The notes: generated from the sequence alone by a model not told the origin. DNA of 20,068 nt from an uncultured Bacteriovoracaceae bacterium (GCA_937952395.1 CALFYV010000456.1:1-20068); one strand, 5' to 3'; shown: positions 1-8,729, counted from the first letter of the stretch. Made by a program: numbers and translations.

Positions 1-548
1 ATTCCGGTTCCAACTAGTCTTAAAGCTTCGAGCTTGTAACCAAGCAGGACTAAAAGTACGAGCATAAAATACATGTATTTTTCTTGAGCTGGCTTGCTGG
101 CAGCAAGGTAAGCTGGCTTTGAAATATAACGTCGATAATAAGCTAGTCCGATACCAACTAAAATAGCAATTCCAGCCATATCGGCTAAAAATGAAACGAC
201 AATATAAGTTGTTCCTTGAAAAACCTTAAATGGGGTATCGTAGTGAATCGCCACAAGATCAGTGGCAATCCATAAAATAACGAATCCATAGAAAATCATG
301 GCATGAAATAAGCCAACGAACCCATCTCTTTTGACCTTGCCTTGTAGGAATAAAGTTTGAAAGAAATTTTTCCAATTAAGTTTTTGTGGGAGTAATGATT
401 TTAAACCACCTATCCCAGTAATAAATTTGTACTTAGTAAATATTCCTTTGAAGAAAATGAGAAGTGAAATTCCAAACAAGATGTACATAATGACTTTGTA
501 CGAATCTGGAATATTCCACATGATTTCTCTAGTTGCTATGGCATTCAT
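1..548 (-). CDS. N-terminal part of a membrane Fe-S oxidoreductase, EtfAB:quinone oxidoreductase-like (partial, runs off the left edge)
   Basis: The 182 visible codons give an integral-membrane domain with hydrophobic segments near residues 18-36, 78-98, 105-130 and 155-172. The stretch around H82 (LFHAMIFYGF) followed by a TD-x-VAI-x-x-D pattern, and the later DMAGIAILVG...YYRRY segment, match the NarI-like cytochrome-b domain found at the N-terminus of HdrD-type (Fe-S) proteins. Those proteins pass electrons from electron-transfer flavoprotein to quinone, and their cysteine-rich clusters lie further on, outside this window. The ATG at 548 is preceded by a clear AGGAGG (positions 553-558 on this strand), which fixes the start. 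It is transcribed away from the next gene across a 93-base gap. The family assignment rests on the membrane half only, so an unrelated NarI-like protein is possible. Confidence 0.7.
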   Translation of the reverse strand, partial: MNAIATREIMWNIPDSYKVIMYILFGISLLIFFKGIFTKYKFITGIGGLKSLLPQKLNWKNFFQTLFLQGKVKRDGFVGLFHAMIFYGFVILWIATDLVAIHYDTPFKVFQGTTYIVVSFLADMAGIAILVGIGLAYYRRYISKPAYLAASKPAQEKYMYFMLVLLVLLGYKLEALRLVGTG

Positions 549-641
549 TTGCCCTCCTCTCGGGTTGACACGGAGCTATGGTTGAATTGAAATATACTAT
601 CCAAGTATACAATATCTTGATAAGCTCGTCATAAATTCATT

Positions 642-1223
642 ATGTTAATATTAATTTTTCTACTCTCTTTTTTTTTATTACTGACTAGTTTTATACAGTT
701 TAGAAAAGCTATTTCGTTTTCAGTTTACCTAGGCTTGCTCGCCCTCTTCTTCAAATGTTTTTATCAGGGCCTTGTTGTTTTTAGACAATTCTATCCTCGT
801 TTTTTAATTGATCCAGTATGGCTTAAAGTGATTAGCTTAACTCACTTTGGCTTTTTTCTCTCGTTAATTTTTGCAGCTAGTTTACCGAGCCTACTAAAAG
901 TGCAAAAAAGAATAGCTTTAAAAATTCCTTTGCTGGTTATTTTGATCATTTATATGGTGGAAGTTCGCTACATCTATATTGCCGAGTTAAGTTTTCTTTT
1001 TTTGGGATTTTTGATCCTTTATTTTAAAAGAGATAATTTAAGGATAGTTTTTAGGGATTATTTTTCTTATTGGTTTTTTTCTGTCATGCTTGTTATTTTA
1101 CGACAATTATTTGCGCCATATGAATTACAGGCACTTATTGAGATTATTTTACTTATTTTTTATTATAAAACGTGCTCACAATTAATGGTTAAAGATTATA
1201 TATGCAAAAAAATAAATACTTAA
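642..1223 (+). CDS. Hypothetical multi-span inner-membrane protein
   Basis: I do not recognise this 193-residue protein. It is almost entirely hydrophobic, with about six predicted membrane segments separated by short basic loops (for example RFRKA-like, KVQKR and KRDNLR), and no catalytic motif is visible. The ATG at 642 has no good Shine-Dalgarno sequence in front of it, so the start is uncertain; a downstream start would remove part of the first membrane segment. Its last 22 bases overlap the start of the lipoprotein gene in another frame, which suggests co-transcription and translational coupling. A membrane partner for that lipoprotein is a reasonable guess, but nothing in the sequence shows it. 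Base composition is very AT-rich, as in the following gene. Confidence 0.6.
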   Translation: MLILIFLLSFFLLLTSFIQFRKAISFSVYLGLLALFFKCFYQGLVVFRQFYPRFLIDPVWLKVISLTHFGFFLSLIFAASLPSLLKVQKRIALKIPLLVILIIYMVEVRYIYIAELSFLFLGFLILYFKRDNLRIVFRDYFSYWFFSVMLVILRQLFAPYELQALIEIILLIFYYKTCSQLMVKDYICKKINT

Positions 1224-2224
1224 TTTATTCATTCATTTTACTATTTTCTTCATGTGCGAGGATCACTAGTTTAAATTTGAAAAAGCATCAATATGGTACT
1301 CAGCCTCGCAAGATTATCTGGATACAGATTGCTGGTCTCGATGATCAAATAAGTTCTTTGTTTAAATTTGAAAACCAAAAAAGTGAAATGGCATTTGAAA
1401 ATTTTACTTGTTATGGAAGGGCCTGGGGGTACAATCTTTTTAAGTTGAGACCAGATTCATTCGATGCATTTCATTCGGAAATTACAGGTAAAAAAAATGT
1501 GAAGGGAAATTGTGAAGATTTTGATCAGAAACCTATTTGGCACTTTTTAAGTGAATCTGGATATAGTACGAGCATTCTAGAAAATCCTATAAAAAGCTCA
1601 AATAGTTTGTTAAAGGCGAAGACTTGCAAAAAAGAAGGTTTTTTGCAAAATGCAACAGTCTTTACGATGCAAAAAACTGATACGGATGCTTCATACTTTC
1701 ATTCCCATGGAGAATTTAAAGAGAATTCTTCAGGTGTTTTCTACGATCGTTCTTGCCAAAAGAATAAATGCTTCAGTCAATGGGAAGATAACTCAATTTC
1801 AATTTTCGAAAATTATTTTATCAAGAAAAATAAATATTTGTTTTTAATTCGCGATTTTTCTTTTGAACAAAATTTAGAAAATAATAATGTAAGCAAATTA
1901 TATGAGAAATTAAACTCTCTAAATAAACTCATTTTATACTTTCAAAATAGACAAAAAACTGATCCGGAAATGCTTGTTATGGTAACCAGTGGTAGTCCTA
2001 TTGGAGTTGATCTTCCGAGTGCTGGAAAAGCTTGGAGGGATATGATTTCAACAAACCAAAGTTTGATCTACAAGAATAGGCTTGTTAATTCTCCTGTATT
2101 TGTCTTAGGAGCACGTTCTGAAAACTTTTGTGGTTCATATGAACAGTCTGAAATGCTGATACGTTTACTAAGTGGGCCCAAGGAACAAGGCTTAGAGTAT
2201 CGCTTCTTTAATCCTCTTTGGTAA
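1202..2224 (+). CDS. Outer-membrane lipoprotein with degenerate alkaline-phosphatase-superfamily features
   Basis: The N-terminus is a lipoprotein signal: a basic start, a hydrophobic core and F-S-S-C with lipidated C18. Residue 19 is Ala, not Asp, so the outer membrane is expected. The 340-residue body shows a beta strand plus AGLDD at 44-48, where alkaline-phosphatase-fold enzymes have a DGL metal-binding motif. It also has RPDSFDAFHSEITG at 83-96, which resembles the nucleophile helix (T-F-P-x-H-x-S-x-x-T-G) of NPP/sulfatase-like enzymes. LVMVTSGSPIG near 258-268 sits where a V-T-S-D-H-G motif would be. Several metal ligands are therefore absent, which points to a non-catalytic relative or to a very divergent enzyme. 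Eight further cysteines are spread through the body and could form disulfides. It overlaps the upstream membrane-protein gene by 22 bases and the oppositely oriented hslO by 17. The fold assignment is inference from motif order. Confidence 0.6.
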   Translation: MQKNKYLIYSFILLFSSCARITSLNLKKHQYGTQPRKIIWIQIAGLDDQISSLFKFENQKSEMAFENFTCYGRAWGYNLFKLRPDSFDAFHSEITGKKNVKGNCEDFDQKPIWHFLSESGYSTSILENPIKSSNSLLKAKTCKKEGFLQNATVFTMQKTDTDASYFHSHGEFKENSSGVFYDRSCQKNKCFSQWEDNSISIFENYFIKKNKYLFLIRDFSFEQNLENNNVSKLYEKLNSLNKLILYFQNRQKTDPEMLVMVTSGSPIGVDLPSAGKAWRDMISTNQSLIYKNRLVNSPVFVLGARSENFCGSYEQSEMLIRLLSGPKEQGLEYRFFNPLW

Positions 2225-3035
2225 TTAAATTGCTTTTTGATATTGAATATTTTTTCTGACAATAATCGCATTTAACATCGATAGATAGTTCATTTTCCAA
2301 AATACTATCAAGATCATTAGCTGAAAGTTTTTTTAGATTGCTTATCATGAGCTCCTCTGAACATGGACAATAAAATAGTATTTCCTTACTGGACATATAC
2401 ATGTGTTTGTTTAATTCGAAATACTCGACAATTTTCTTTATATCATTGAGTTCATGTTCGAAAAGGTCATGAATAAATGAAGAATTCTTATTCAGGTAAG
2501 ATGAAAGTGAAGTGTCTCTTTTTAAGCTCTGAGCAGATGCAGGTGGAAGTTTCATCACCAGCAAGCTTTGATTGATTAGATCTGATACATTGACTTGCGC
2601 TTGTATTTGATAAGATGTTCGTAAGATATCGTTAATAATTTGGGCCGTTGGCTTTTGTTCCACTGCAACGACAGAGGTATAGGGTTTAGCTTTGGGTAAT
2701 ATTTTCATAAAACGTGCTAAGCCAGTAAATTTATCCGGGAATTGATTAAAATCATGAGGAATTAGCAGGGTACGAAATTCCCCATTGTAGCCAGCCTCAA
2801 CTTTAAATTTAAAATAAGGACTTTCAGAATCGATATAAAAACCAAATTGTTCACCGGGTTTTAACAAAGAAATTACTGGTAATGTGCTTAGTATAAGATC
2901 GCGGTAATAGGCAAAGCCGCTATCCTTGAGACTGTTAAATTTGGCAAGGTCTTTAATAACCCTTTGTCCTTCAAAGAAATGCCAAACAAAACCTTGAATT
3001 GAATCCAAAAAGCTGTATATCCTGCTCTTGTGCAA
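2208..3035 (-). CDS. hslO: Hsp33 family redox-regulated molecular chaperone
   Basis: Hsp33 is a cytoplasmic holdase that is switched on when oxidation releases zinc from four C-terminal cysteines. The signature is present: C223-P-C225 and C256-D-Y-C259, with a typical 30-residue spacing. The preceding text (FYCPCSEELM, then ENELSIDVKCDYC) follows the family closely, and the length of 275 residues is normal for it. The start is TTG at 3035, supported by AGGAG eight bases upstream; the only nearby ATG (3054) is out of frame and stops after four codons, and the first internal Met lies beyond residue 100. The gene is divergent from the AddB-like gene across 71 bases. Its 3' end overlaps the lipoprotein gene tail to tail, leaving no room for a separate terminator. 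No redox regulatory site was recognised in the short upstream gap. Confidence 0.9.
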   Translation of the reverse strand: MHKSRIYSFLDSIQGFVWHFFEGQRVIKDLAKFNSLKDSGFAYYRDLILSTLPVISLLKPGEQFGFYIDSESPYFKFKVEAGYNGEFRTLLIPHDFNQFPDKFTGLARFMKILPKAKPYTSVVAVEQKPTAQIINDILRTSYQIQAQVNVSDLINQSLLVMKLPPASAQSLKRDTSLSSYLNKNSSFIHDLFEHELNDIKKIVEYFELNKHMYMSSKEILFYCPCSEELMISNLKKLSANDLDSILENELSIDVKCDYCQKKYSISKSNLITKED

Positions 3036-3043
3036 CGCCTTAT

Positions 3044-3048
3044 CTCCT
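3044..3048 (-). promoter_or_regulatory. Ribosome binding site that decides the TTG start of hslO
   Basis: AGGAG on the minus strand lies eight bases before the TTG at 3035. No in-frame ATG or GTG lies between them, so this site is the main reason for accepting a TTG start. Confidence 0.6.
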
Positions 3049-3106
3049 GTACATTTCAGCTTATTTACAATAAAAAGGGTTGTTAGCCTAGTAAAAAGGC
3101 GGTTGT

Positions 3107-5479
3107 GTGCTTTATGTTCTTGGTTATTTTCATTCTCAGATTGTTTTTGATTTAGATTTTCTTAAAGAGAAAAATAATGATTTTATATTTATTTCTCCGA
3201 AACCTATTTTAGCAGATATTTATCGAGAACAATTATCACATAAATTTCCACAAAAACAATACGACGTGATTACCATTTCTCAATTTCTAAAAGAAGAGTT
3301 TCGTTTCTTTTTGTCTCGGGAAGATAAAATCAAAAGAAAATCAGAATTGCTTTTGCTTTTTTCTTCATTATGGAAAAAATGCTTTCCAGATTATAGTTAT
3401 GAATATTTTTCAAGATCTTTTAAATTTCTGACCGAGCTAAGGAGTTTTACACTTGATTCCGCTCTTTATGAGTCAATACTTGATGAATATGATGATGTGC
3501 TTAAAAATTCTGTTATGATGTTTAATCAATTAATGGAGGCAATGGGGGAAGATGACGAACATTCAGCTTATGCCAAGTTAACAAGCCAAATAAGACAATG
3601 CTCTTTGGATGATTATCACGAAAAGAAACGAAATATCATTTTTATGGGCTTTCAATTTATGACTGGTCAACAAGTTGATTTTATTAAGTCATTGGCGATT
3701 AGAGATGATGTTTATATCCCATTACCTTATATCGTTTTAAAAAATGGAAAAAATTCAGATTGGTTTAATTGGCTTAGAGACTCCCAAGATTCAATCGAAA
3801 CACTTGGCACAAAGACAAAATTGCCTGAGTTAAAATTAAATGAGTTCAGTAGTGCTAGTTTATCTACTTTTTTAAAATCTTTAAAACAACAAAAAAATAT
3901 TATTATTCCAACCATGGAAACAACGTTTGAAGAAATCGCTGAAGTTCCATATAGTAATCATTTTTTTAAATCGAGTGTTGATATTTACGAAGAAGCGATT
4001 GTCAGTTTTAGAAATAGTTGTGAATTTAAAGTTTTTGGTAAATCAAATATTTCAATCGATAAGTTCAGAGAATTCTTAATTCAAAGTGTGAATGAATTAA
4101 AGTGTAAAGATTCCTTTATTCAAACACGTGTTATATTATCTCTTCTACAAATAATTAACGAGTGGAGTGAGTTATCGTCGGATAATAGCAATATTAATGA
4201 AAGGGACATGAGAGTGTTCTTTGAGGTTCTAAGCTTAAATCTACCACGCAATTTTGCTATTCCATTAATGAAAAGTTCTGAACTAGCTATTTCAAACTTA
4301 GAGCGCGTTGTGACAAGAGATGTGGCTATTTGTGTTACGTCGAAAAATACAAAATTAAAATCATCAGCAAGTTCTTATCCAGAAAACGTAGAGAGGCTTT
4401 TAATTGCTATTGGCCCTATCAAAAGGGCTGAGCTTGAGTTGGACTTTTTTAAACAAAAAGTACATGAAGTATTGAGTACCGGCAATGCGGAGGTTTATAT
4501 TGAGAAAAGTATTTTAAAAGAAAGCGATGATTGGAATCAGGTTTTATCTGATTTTGACATTAGAATAGAAGATGAAGTTTCGCTAAAGAATAAAAGGGCA
4601 CTAATTGACCCCTGGCTGAAAAATGATAAGGAAACTTATAAAGTTAATAAAATATCAGCAACACGGTTGCAGACATTTATTGATTGCAAGAGAAAATATT
4701 TTTTTCAATACATAGAAAAAATACTCCCTGATATGTCGCTGACAACACAATTACTTCCTAACCAGCTAGGAGAATTAGAGCACAGAGTTGTAGAGCTCTA
4801 CTGTATTAATGCTAGCGATTATGATGAGAAAAAACATGAAAAGGTTGTCTTAAGTACGATGACTGAATTTTGTGTAGAGAATGAGCTTGTTGTTAATCCA
4901 CTTTATTTTGAAGAGTACTTCATAGAAATTTTTCATTATACACAAAATGCAATTAAGTTTATTAACTTTTTAAATTCTTTAAATAGGTTTAATTTTCAAT
5001 TTGAAAAGAAAATTGAAAGTAATGAGAGAAGAGGTAGTATAGACGCATTTTCCCTTCACGCAAATCTTTTAACTATTATTGATTTTAAGAGGTCTGGTTC
5101 AAGTATTCCAGCAAAGACCAATATTTTTGAATTTAAAAAAATACAAATTCCATTTTATCTATCTTATCAATTTGAACAAGCGATTAAAAATGATATTTTA
5201 ATTGGTTATTTTAATATGGCTGAACCAGATGCATCACTTTTTTTAACTACGGATGAATATTTAATTGCAGAGATAAAAAAGTATTTTAATTGGGGAATAA
5301 GAAGTAAGAAAATTGATCTTTTTGAAGATAAAGAAGCGTTTTTGAAAAATTACCTAGCTTTTGAGAAAAACTTAATCGAAGAAATTAATAATGAAAAAAT
5401 ATTCCCTGCCTTGCCTCGAGAAATTTCTGTTTGCACTTATTGCGGACTCAGCAATACTTGTCCGAAAGGGGAGGTGTAA
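3107..5479 (+). CDS. addB: AddB-like subunit of a helicase-nuclease, with C-terminal Fe-S PD-(D/E)XK nuclease
   Basis: This 790-residue protein ends in a RecB-family nuclease domain. It has SATRLQTFIDC with C527, H559 in GELEHRVVE, D646 in GSIDAF, D659-F-K661 as the D-x-K motif, and then C776-x2-C779-x5-C785. One early cysteine plus three at the C-terminus is the [4Fe-4S] signature of AddB-type nucleases. The first 500 residues resemble the degenerate helicase-like body of AddB, including ISPKP near 30 and TISQFL, but no Walker A is visible. At 790 residues it is shorter than the roughly 1,100-1,200 of Bacillus AddB. The start is GTG at 3107 with an AAGGCGG-like site just upstream. The stop codon abuts the ATG of the AddA-like gene, so the two are co-expressed and should form one complex for resecting double-strand breaks before RecA loading. 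An AdnA-like label is an alternative. Confidence 0.8.
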   Translation: MLYVLGYFHSQIVFDLDFLKEKNNDFIFISPKPILADIYREQLSHKFPQKQYDVITISQFLKEEFRFFLSREDKIKRKSELLLLFSSLWKKCFPDYSYEYFSRSFKFLTELRSFTLDSALYESILDEYDDVLKNSVMMFNQLMEAMGEDDEHSAYAKLTSQIRQCSLDDYHEKKRNIIFMGFQFMTGQQVDFIKSLAIRDDVYIPLPYIVLKNGKNSDWFNWLRDSQDSIETLGTKTKLPELKLNEFSSASLSTFLKSLKQQKNIIIPTMETTFEEIAEVPYSNHFFKSSVDIYEEAIVSFRNSCEFKVFGKSNISIDKFREFLIQSVNELKCKDSFIQTRVILSLLQIINEWSELSSDNSNINERDMRVFFEVLSLNLPRNFAIPLMKSSELAISNLERVVTRDVAICVTSKNTKLKSSASSYPENVERLLIAIGPIKRAELELDFFKQKVHEVLSTGNAEVYIEKSILKESDDWNQVLSDFDIRIEDEVSLKNKRALIDPWLKNDKETYKVNKISATRLQTFIDCKRKYFFQYIEKILPDMSLTTQLLPNQLGELEHRVVELYCINASDYDEKKHEKVVLSTMTEFCVENELVVNPLYFEEYFIEIFHYTQNAIKFINFLNSLNRFNFQFEKKIESNERRGSIDAFSLHANLLTIIDFKRSGSSIPAKTNIFEFKKIQIPFYLSYQFEQAIKNDILIGYFNMAEPDASLFLTTDEYLIAEIKKYFNWGIRSKKIDLFEDKEAFLKNYLAFEKNLIEEINNEKIFPALPREISVCTYCGLSNTCPKGEV
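5470..5474 (+). promoter_or_regulatory. Ribosome binding site for the AddA-like gene inside the end of the AddB-like gene
   Basis: GGAGG, part of a longer GGGGAGG run, lies five bases before the ATG at 5480. It is contained in the last codons of the upstream gene, whose TAA is directly adjacent to that ATG. This arrangement favours coupled, near-equal translation of the two subunits. Confidence 0.7.
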
Positions 5480-8400
5480 ATGGGGCCTAACATCGAGCAA
5501 CTTCAAGCTATAGAACATGAAGGAGGTGTATTACTAAAAGCTGGTGCAGGTTCAGGTAAGACGTATGTATTAGTCCAACATTTAGTTTATTTAACTCGAG
5601 CGCACATATTTGTAAATGATAAAAAGAAATTTAAATACTCGGAGGAATGTTCACAAGAATTAGTAAGCTTTTATAAAAGTATGGTTCTTATGACTTTTAC
5701 CAATAAGGCTGCTGGTGAATTATCGATTCGAATTAAAAAGGAATTTAAAAAACTTGAAAGTGCTTATGAAGGTAGTCAATACAACCCATGGAGTATAGCA
5801 CTTGCCTCGCTTAGCTATTTAACAGTTGGAACAATTCATAGTTTTTGTTTTAAATTAATTAAGCAGGGTTACTTTCCTGAAGTAAACCCTGAAGTAAATA
5901 TTATTAATGACTCAGTTTTTTACTCCCATTTAGAGAAGCTGTTTTATGACTGGCTTTCTTTACAAGAAAAATCACAAACGATTAAAATTATCAGTTCACA
6001 ATCAACGTCTGTTTTTAAATCAATGGCTTCTATTTTTCAAGAACCAGGTTTACGCCTTAATTGGAAAAAGGGCGAGAAACCTCCCGAGTTTGGCGAGGTT
6101 TTACGCAATATTTACCATCTTTCTGAGTTCAAAGGCCTTTTTGAAGAGGTGATGAAGATAGAGGCATATGATGAGTTTAGAAAAAATAAGTGGTACCAAT
6201 TTTTTGAACAATTTGAGCAAATAAAATGTGGGTTGCCATTGACTCAAGAATTATTTTTTAAATATAAAATTTTTTTTGAAAACAACAGTTTTCCACAGAA
6301 GCGGGGAGCGCTAAAGGAAATCGATGAACTAGTTGCATATTTAGATAAAATAAAATCATTCAAAAATTTCTTCTTTGATAAAGAAGAAATTACGAGCTTT
6401 GAAGAATACTTCCTATGTGAGAAAAAGGAAATAAATGATTGGTATAAAACGTTACGAAAATTATTTTCATTCATTGAAGAACATTATTATAAAATTGAAG
6501 GACTGACTTTTTCTGATTTGGAATATAATGTTTTAAGTGGAATACAAAACCCACAAATTGCAAAGAAAATTGCAGAGAGTTACAAGTATTTCATTATTGA
6601 TGAGTTTCAAGATACCTCGCATGTTCAGTTTGAAATCGTAAGCAAAATTATCGACAATAATTTTCAAAAACTGTTTTGTGTTGGGGACGAAAAACAAGCT
6701 ATATATGGCTTTAGAGGTGGAGAGCTGGGTGTTTTTTGGGAATGCGAGAAAAAGATTCCAAAAGTGTTAGAGCTAAAAAATAATTACCGCTCTTCTCCTA
6801 ACATAATCAAGTTCAACAATAACTTATTCCAAGATTTGTTTCAACAAGGCATTGATTTTGAAGGCAAAGATCTAATGAGTCTGAATGTTGTACACCAAAC
6901 GGTTCCGGAAGCAGTAGATTATGCTACTAACGGTCAAGCTTCTCATTTAACTGTTAATATCGAAATCTCTGAAGATGACTCTATGCTCGATGATGAATTA
7001 TATTGTCTGGAGGCAGAGCTTATTGTTGATTTTCTAAAAAATGAAAAAAAACAAACAGCGATACTTTACAAAAACTTGGCCCCTAGTCGGTTTCTCGTTG
7101 AAAAACTAATTAGCAATGAAATGAGTTTTACGGCACAAATAAAGGTTCCTTATTTGAATGAGCCGATTATTGGGATTTTTTACACACTAATTGAAAGTCG
7201 ATTCAATAAAAAAGACAATTTAATAGAGCTGCAAAAACAACTCATTAATGCTTATTTAAAAATTTTAGGCTTTGAACAACAGATGAATATTGAAAGTGAG
7301 ATTAATAACTTTCATCACAATCGAATTTATTATGGTTTAAATTGGTCATTTCAAAAATTTATTTTTGATTTAGGTATTTCCAATTCGAACTACCAAAATA
7401 ATACAAATTTTATAAAGAACTTAATTGAGACAACAACCTCTGATGAGGAGCTCTACATTAGGTTAAGACAAGCAGCGGCGCTAAAATTTTCTATCGAAGT
7501 GCAATTTGGTCAATATCCAGAAAAGATTAAAATCATGACGGCACACGCATCTAAAGGGTTAGAATTTCCCAATGTGATTTTAGGCGCTATACAGAAAAAC
7601 TCATCTAGGGTGAATGATAAGGGGCTTATTGGTAAACTACCAGGAAGTTTTCGCTGGATGAAAGAGAGTGCCAGTAAGAAAATCTATAAAACTCCAATGT
7701 ATTTTTACGAAAAACTACTGAATAAGCATAAAGAATTTGCTGAATCAAAGAGACTTTTTTATGTCGTGGGAACTCGAGCACAAGATCGCTTACTATGGTT
7801 TGATTATAAACTAAGTAATCAAAAAACTGTTATGACAAAGGGATCTTGGTTTCAAGGATTGGAAAAATGGATACAGAACAATTCTCAGTATATAAATATT
7901 GAAAGTTCTATTGAGGTTCAATACTCAAAAATAAAAAAAGATGCCGAGTCAATTAATAAAAATATTCCTCTTTTTCATAAACAAAAGATGGGAATAGAAG
8001 AAAAAATTGGTGATAAAAAACGTTTAATATTTATGTCCGATCTGTCTGTAACCAAGTTAGCTAGCTTAAGTCTTTGTTCTCGAAAATTTTATCTTGAGCA
8101 AATTTTAAAGTTTGATGAGAAATTAGTTGAACAATACCTTGCTGTGACAAATCAACAAAACAAGCTTGAGTCTGGAGATGGAATCTCTTCTTCTGAGAGA
8201 GGTACTCTAATTCATGCTATTATTTCTGAATCTATTTTGAACAATTGGGTTGTTCCCAGAAAATATTTTGAATCTAAGGAAGCACAAATTGTTAGCTGGG
8301 CCCTGGGTCAGCTAGTAAAAATGAAGGAAACTCACCAATTCATTTCTGAAGTTGCTTTAAAGTTTTCATTTTTTGGTCAAATCATTTCTGGTATTCCAGA

Positions 8401-8719
8401 TCTTGTGCTGCTTCACGACCAAGAGGCTCAGGTATGGGATTTTAAAACCGGAAACCCTGATGAGTCTAAAAATACGTCTTATTGGTTTCAGTTAAAGGCT
8501 TATGCGCTCGCTATGTACCAATTAAAACGTGTTTCAATGGATAAACCGATTAAATTAGTCCTGTGTTATGTGGATAAAAGGGAAAATTATGAAAAAATAA
8601 TTTCCTACCAGCAAATTAAGGATGAACTTTATCAAATTTGGTCTACCGTTGAAAGACCAGATTTGAAAAACTTAGAACATTGCTCAAGTTGTTCTTTTCA
8701 AAAACTCTGTCATTTGTGA
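5480..8719 (+). CDS. addA: AddA-like UvrD/RecB superfamily helicase with C-terminal Fe-S-type nuclease
   Basis: This 1,079-residue protein has a full SF1A helicase set: Q-motif NIEQLQAI, Walker A GAGSGKT at 22-28, motif Ia TFTNKAAGEL, TIHSF, Walker B/motif II D374-E-F-Q-D-T, motif III VGDEKQAIYGFRGG, motif IV NNYRSSPNI, motif V TAHASKGLEF and motif VI near RLFYVVGTRAQDR. It should translocate on DNA using ATP. The C-terminal nuclease has H912, D974 and D987-F-K989. Unusually for an AddA, the nuclease is bracketed by C866 and C1068-x2-C1071-x5-C1077, a four-cysteine Fe-S pattern like that of its partner. The length is a little below Bacillus AddA (about 1,230). Motif VI reads GTRA where most family members have LTRA. 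The ATG directly abuts the stop of the AddB-like gene. The helicase assignment is certain; AddA versus AdnB-like naming is less so. Confidence 0.88.
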   Translation: MGPNIEQLQAIEHEGGVLLKAGAGSGKTYVLVQHLVYLTRAHIFVNDKKKFKYSEECSQELVSFYKSMVLMTFTNKAAGELSIRIKKEFKKLESAYEGSQYNPWSIALASLSYLTVGTIHSFCFKLIKQGYFPEVNPEVNIINDSVFYSHLEKLFYDWLSLQEKSQTIKIISSQSTSVFKSMASIFQEPGLRLNWKKGEKPPEFGEVLRNIYHLSEFKGLFEEVMKIEAYDEFRKNKWYQFFEQFEQIKCGLPLTQELFFKYKIFFENNSFPQKRGALKEIDELVAYLDKIKSFKNFFFDKEEITSFEEYFLCEKKEINDWYKTLRKLFSFIEEHYYKIEGLTFSDLEYNVLSGIQNPQIAKKIAESYKYFIIDEFQDTSHVQFEIVSKIIDNNFQKLFCVGDEKQAIYGFRGGELGVFWECEKKIPKVLELKNNYRSSPNIIKFNNNLFQDLFQQGIDFEGKDLMSLNVVHQTVPEAVDYATNGQASHLTVNIEISEDDSMLDDELYCLEAELIVDFLKNEKKQTAILYKNLAPSRFLVEKLISNEMSFTAQIKVPYLNEPIIGIFYTLIESRFNKKDNLIELQKQLINAYLKILGFEQQMNIESEINNFHHNRIYYGLNWSFQKFIFDLGISNSNYQNNTNFIKNLIETTTSDEELYIRLRQAAALKFSIEVQFGQYPEKIKIMTAHASKGLEFPNVILGAIQKNSSRVNDKGLIGKLPGSFRWMKESASKKIYKTPMYFYEKLLNKHKEFAESKRLFYVVGTRAQDRLLWFDYKLSNQKTVMTKGSWFQGLEKWIQNNSQYINIESSIEVQYSKIKKDAESINKNIPLFHKQKMGIEEKIGDKKRLIFMSDLSVTKLASLSLCSRKFYLEQILKFDEKLVEQYLAVTNQQNKLESGDGISSSERGTLIHAIISESILNNWVVPRKYFESKEAQIVSWALGQLVKMKETHQFISEVALKFSFFGQIISGIPDLVLLHDQEAQVWDFKTGNPDESKNTSYWFQLKAYALAMYQLKRVSMDKPIKLVLCYVDKRENYEKIISYQQIKDELYQIWSTVERPDLKNLEHCSSCSFQKLCHL

Positions 8720-8729
8720 ATACATTGAC

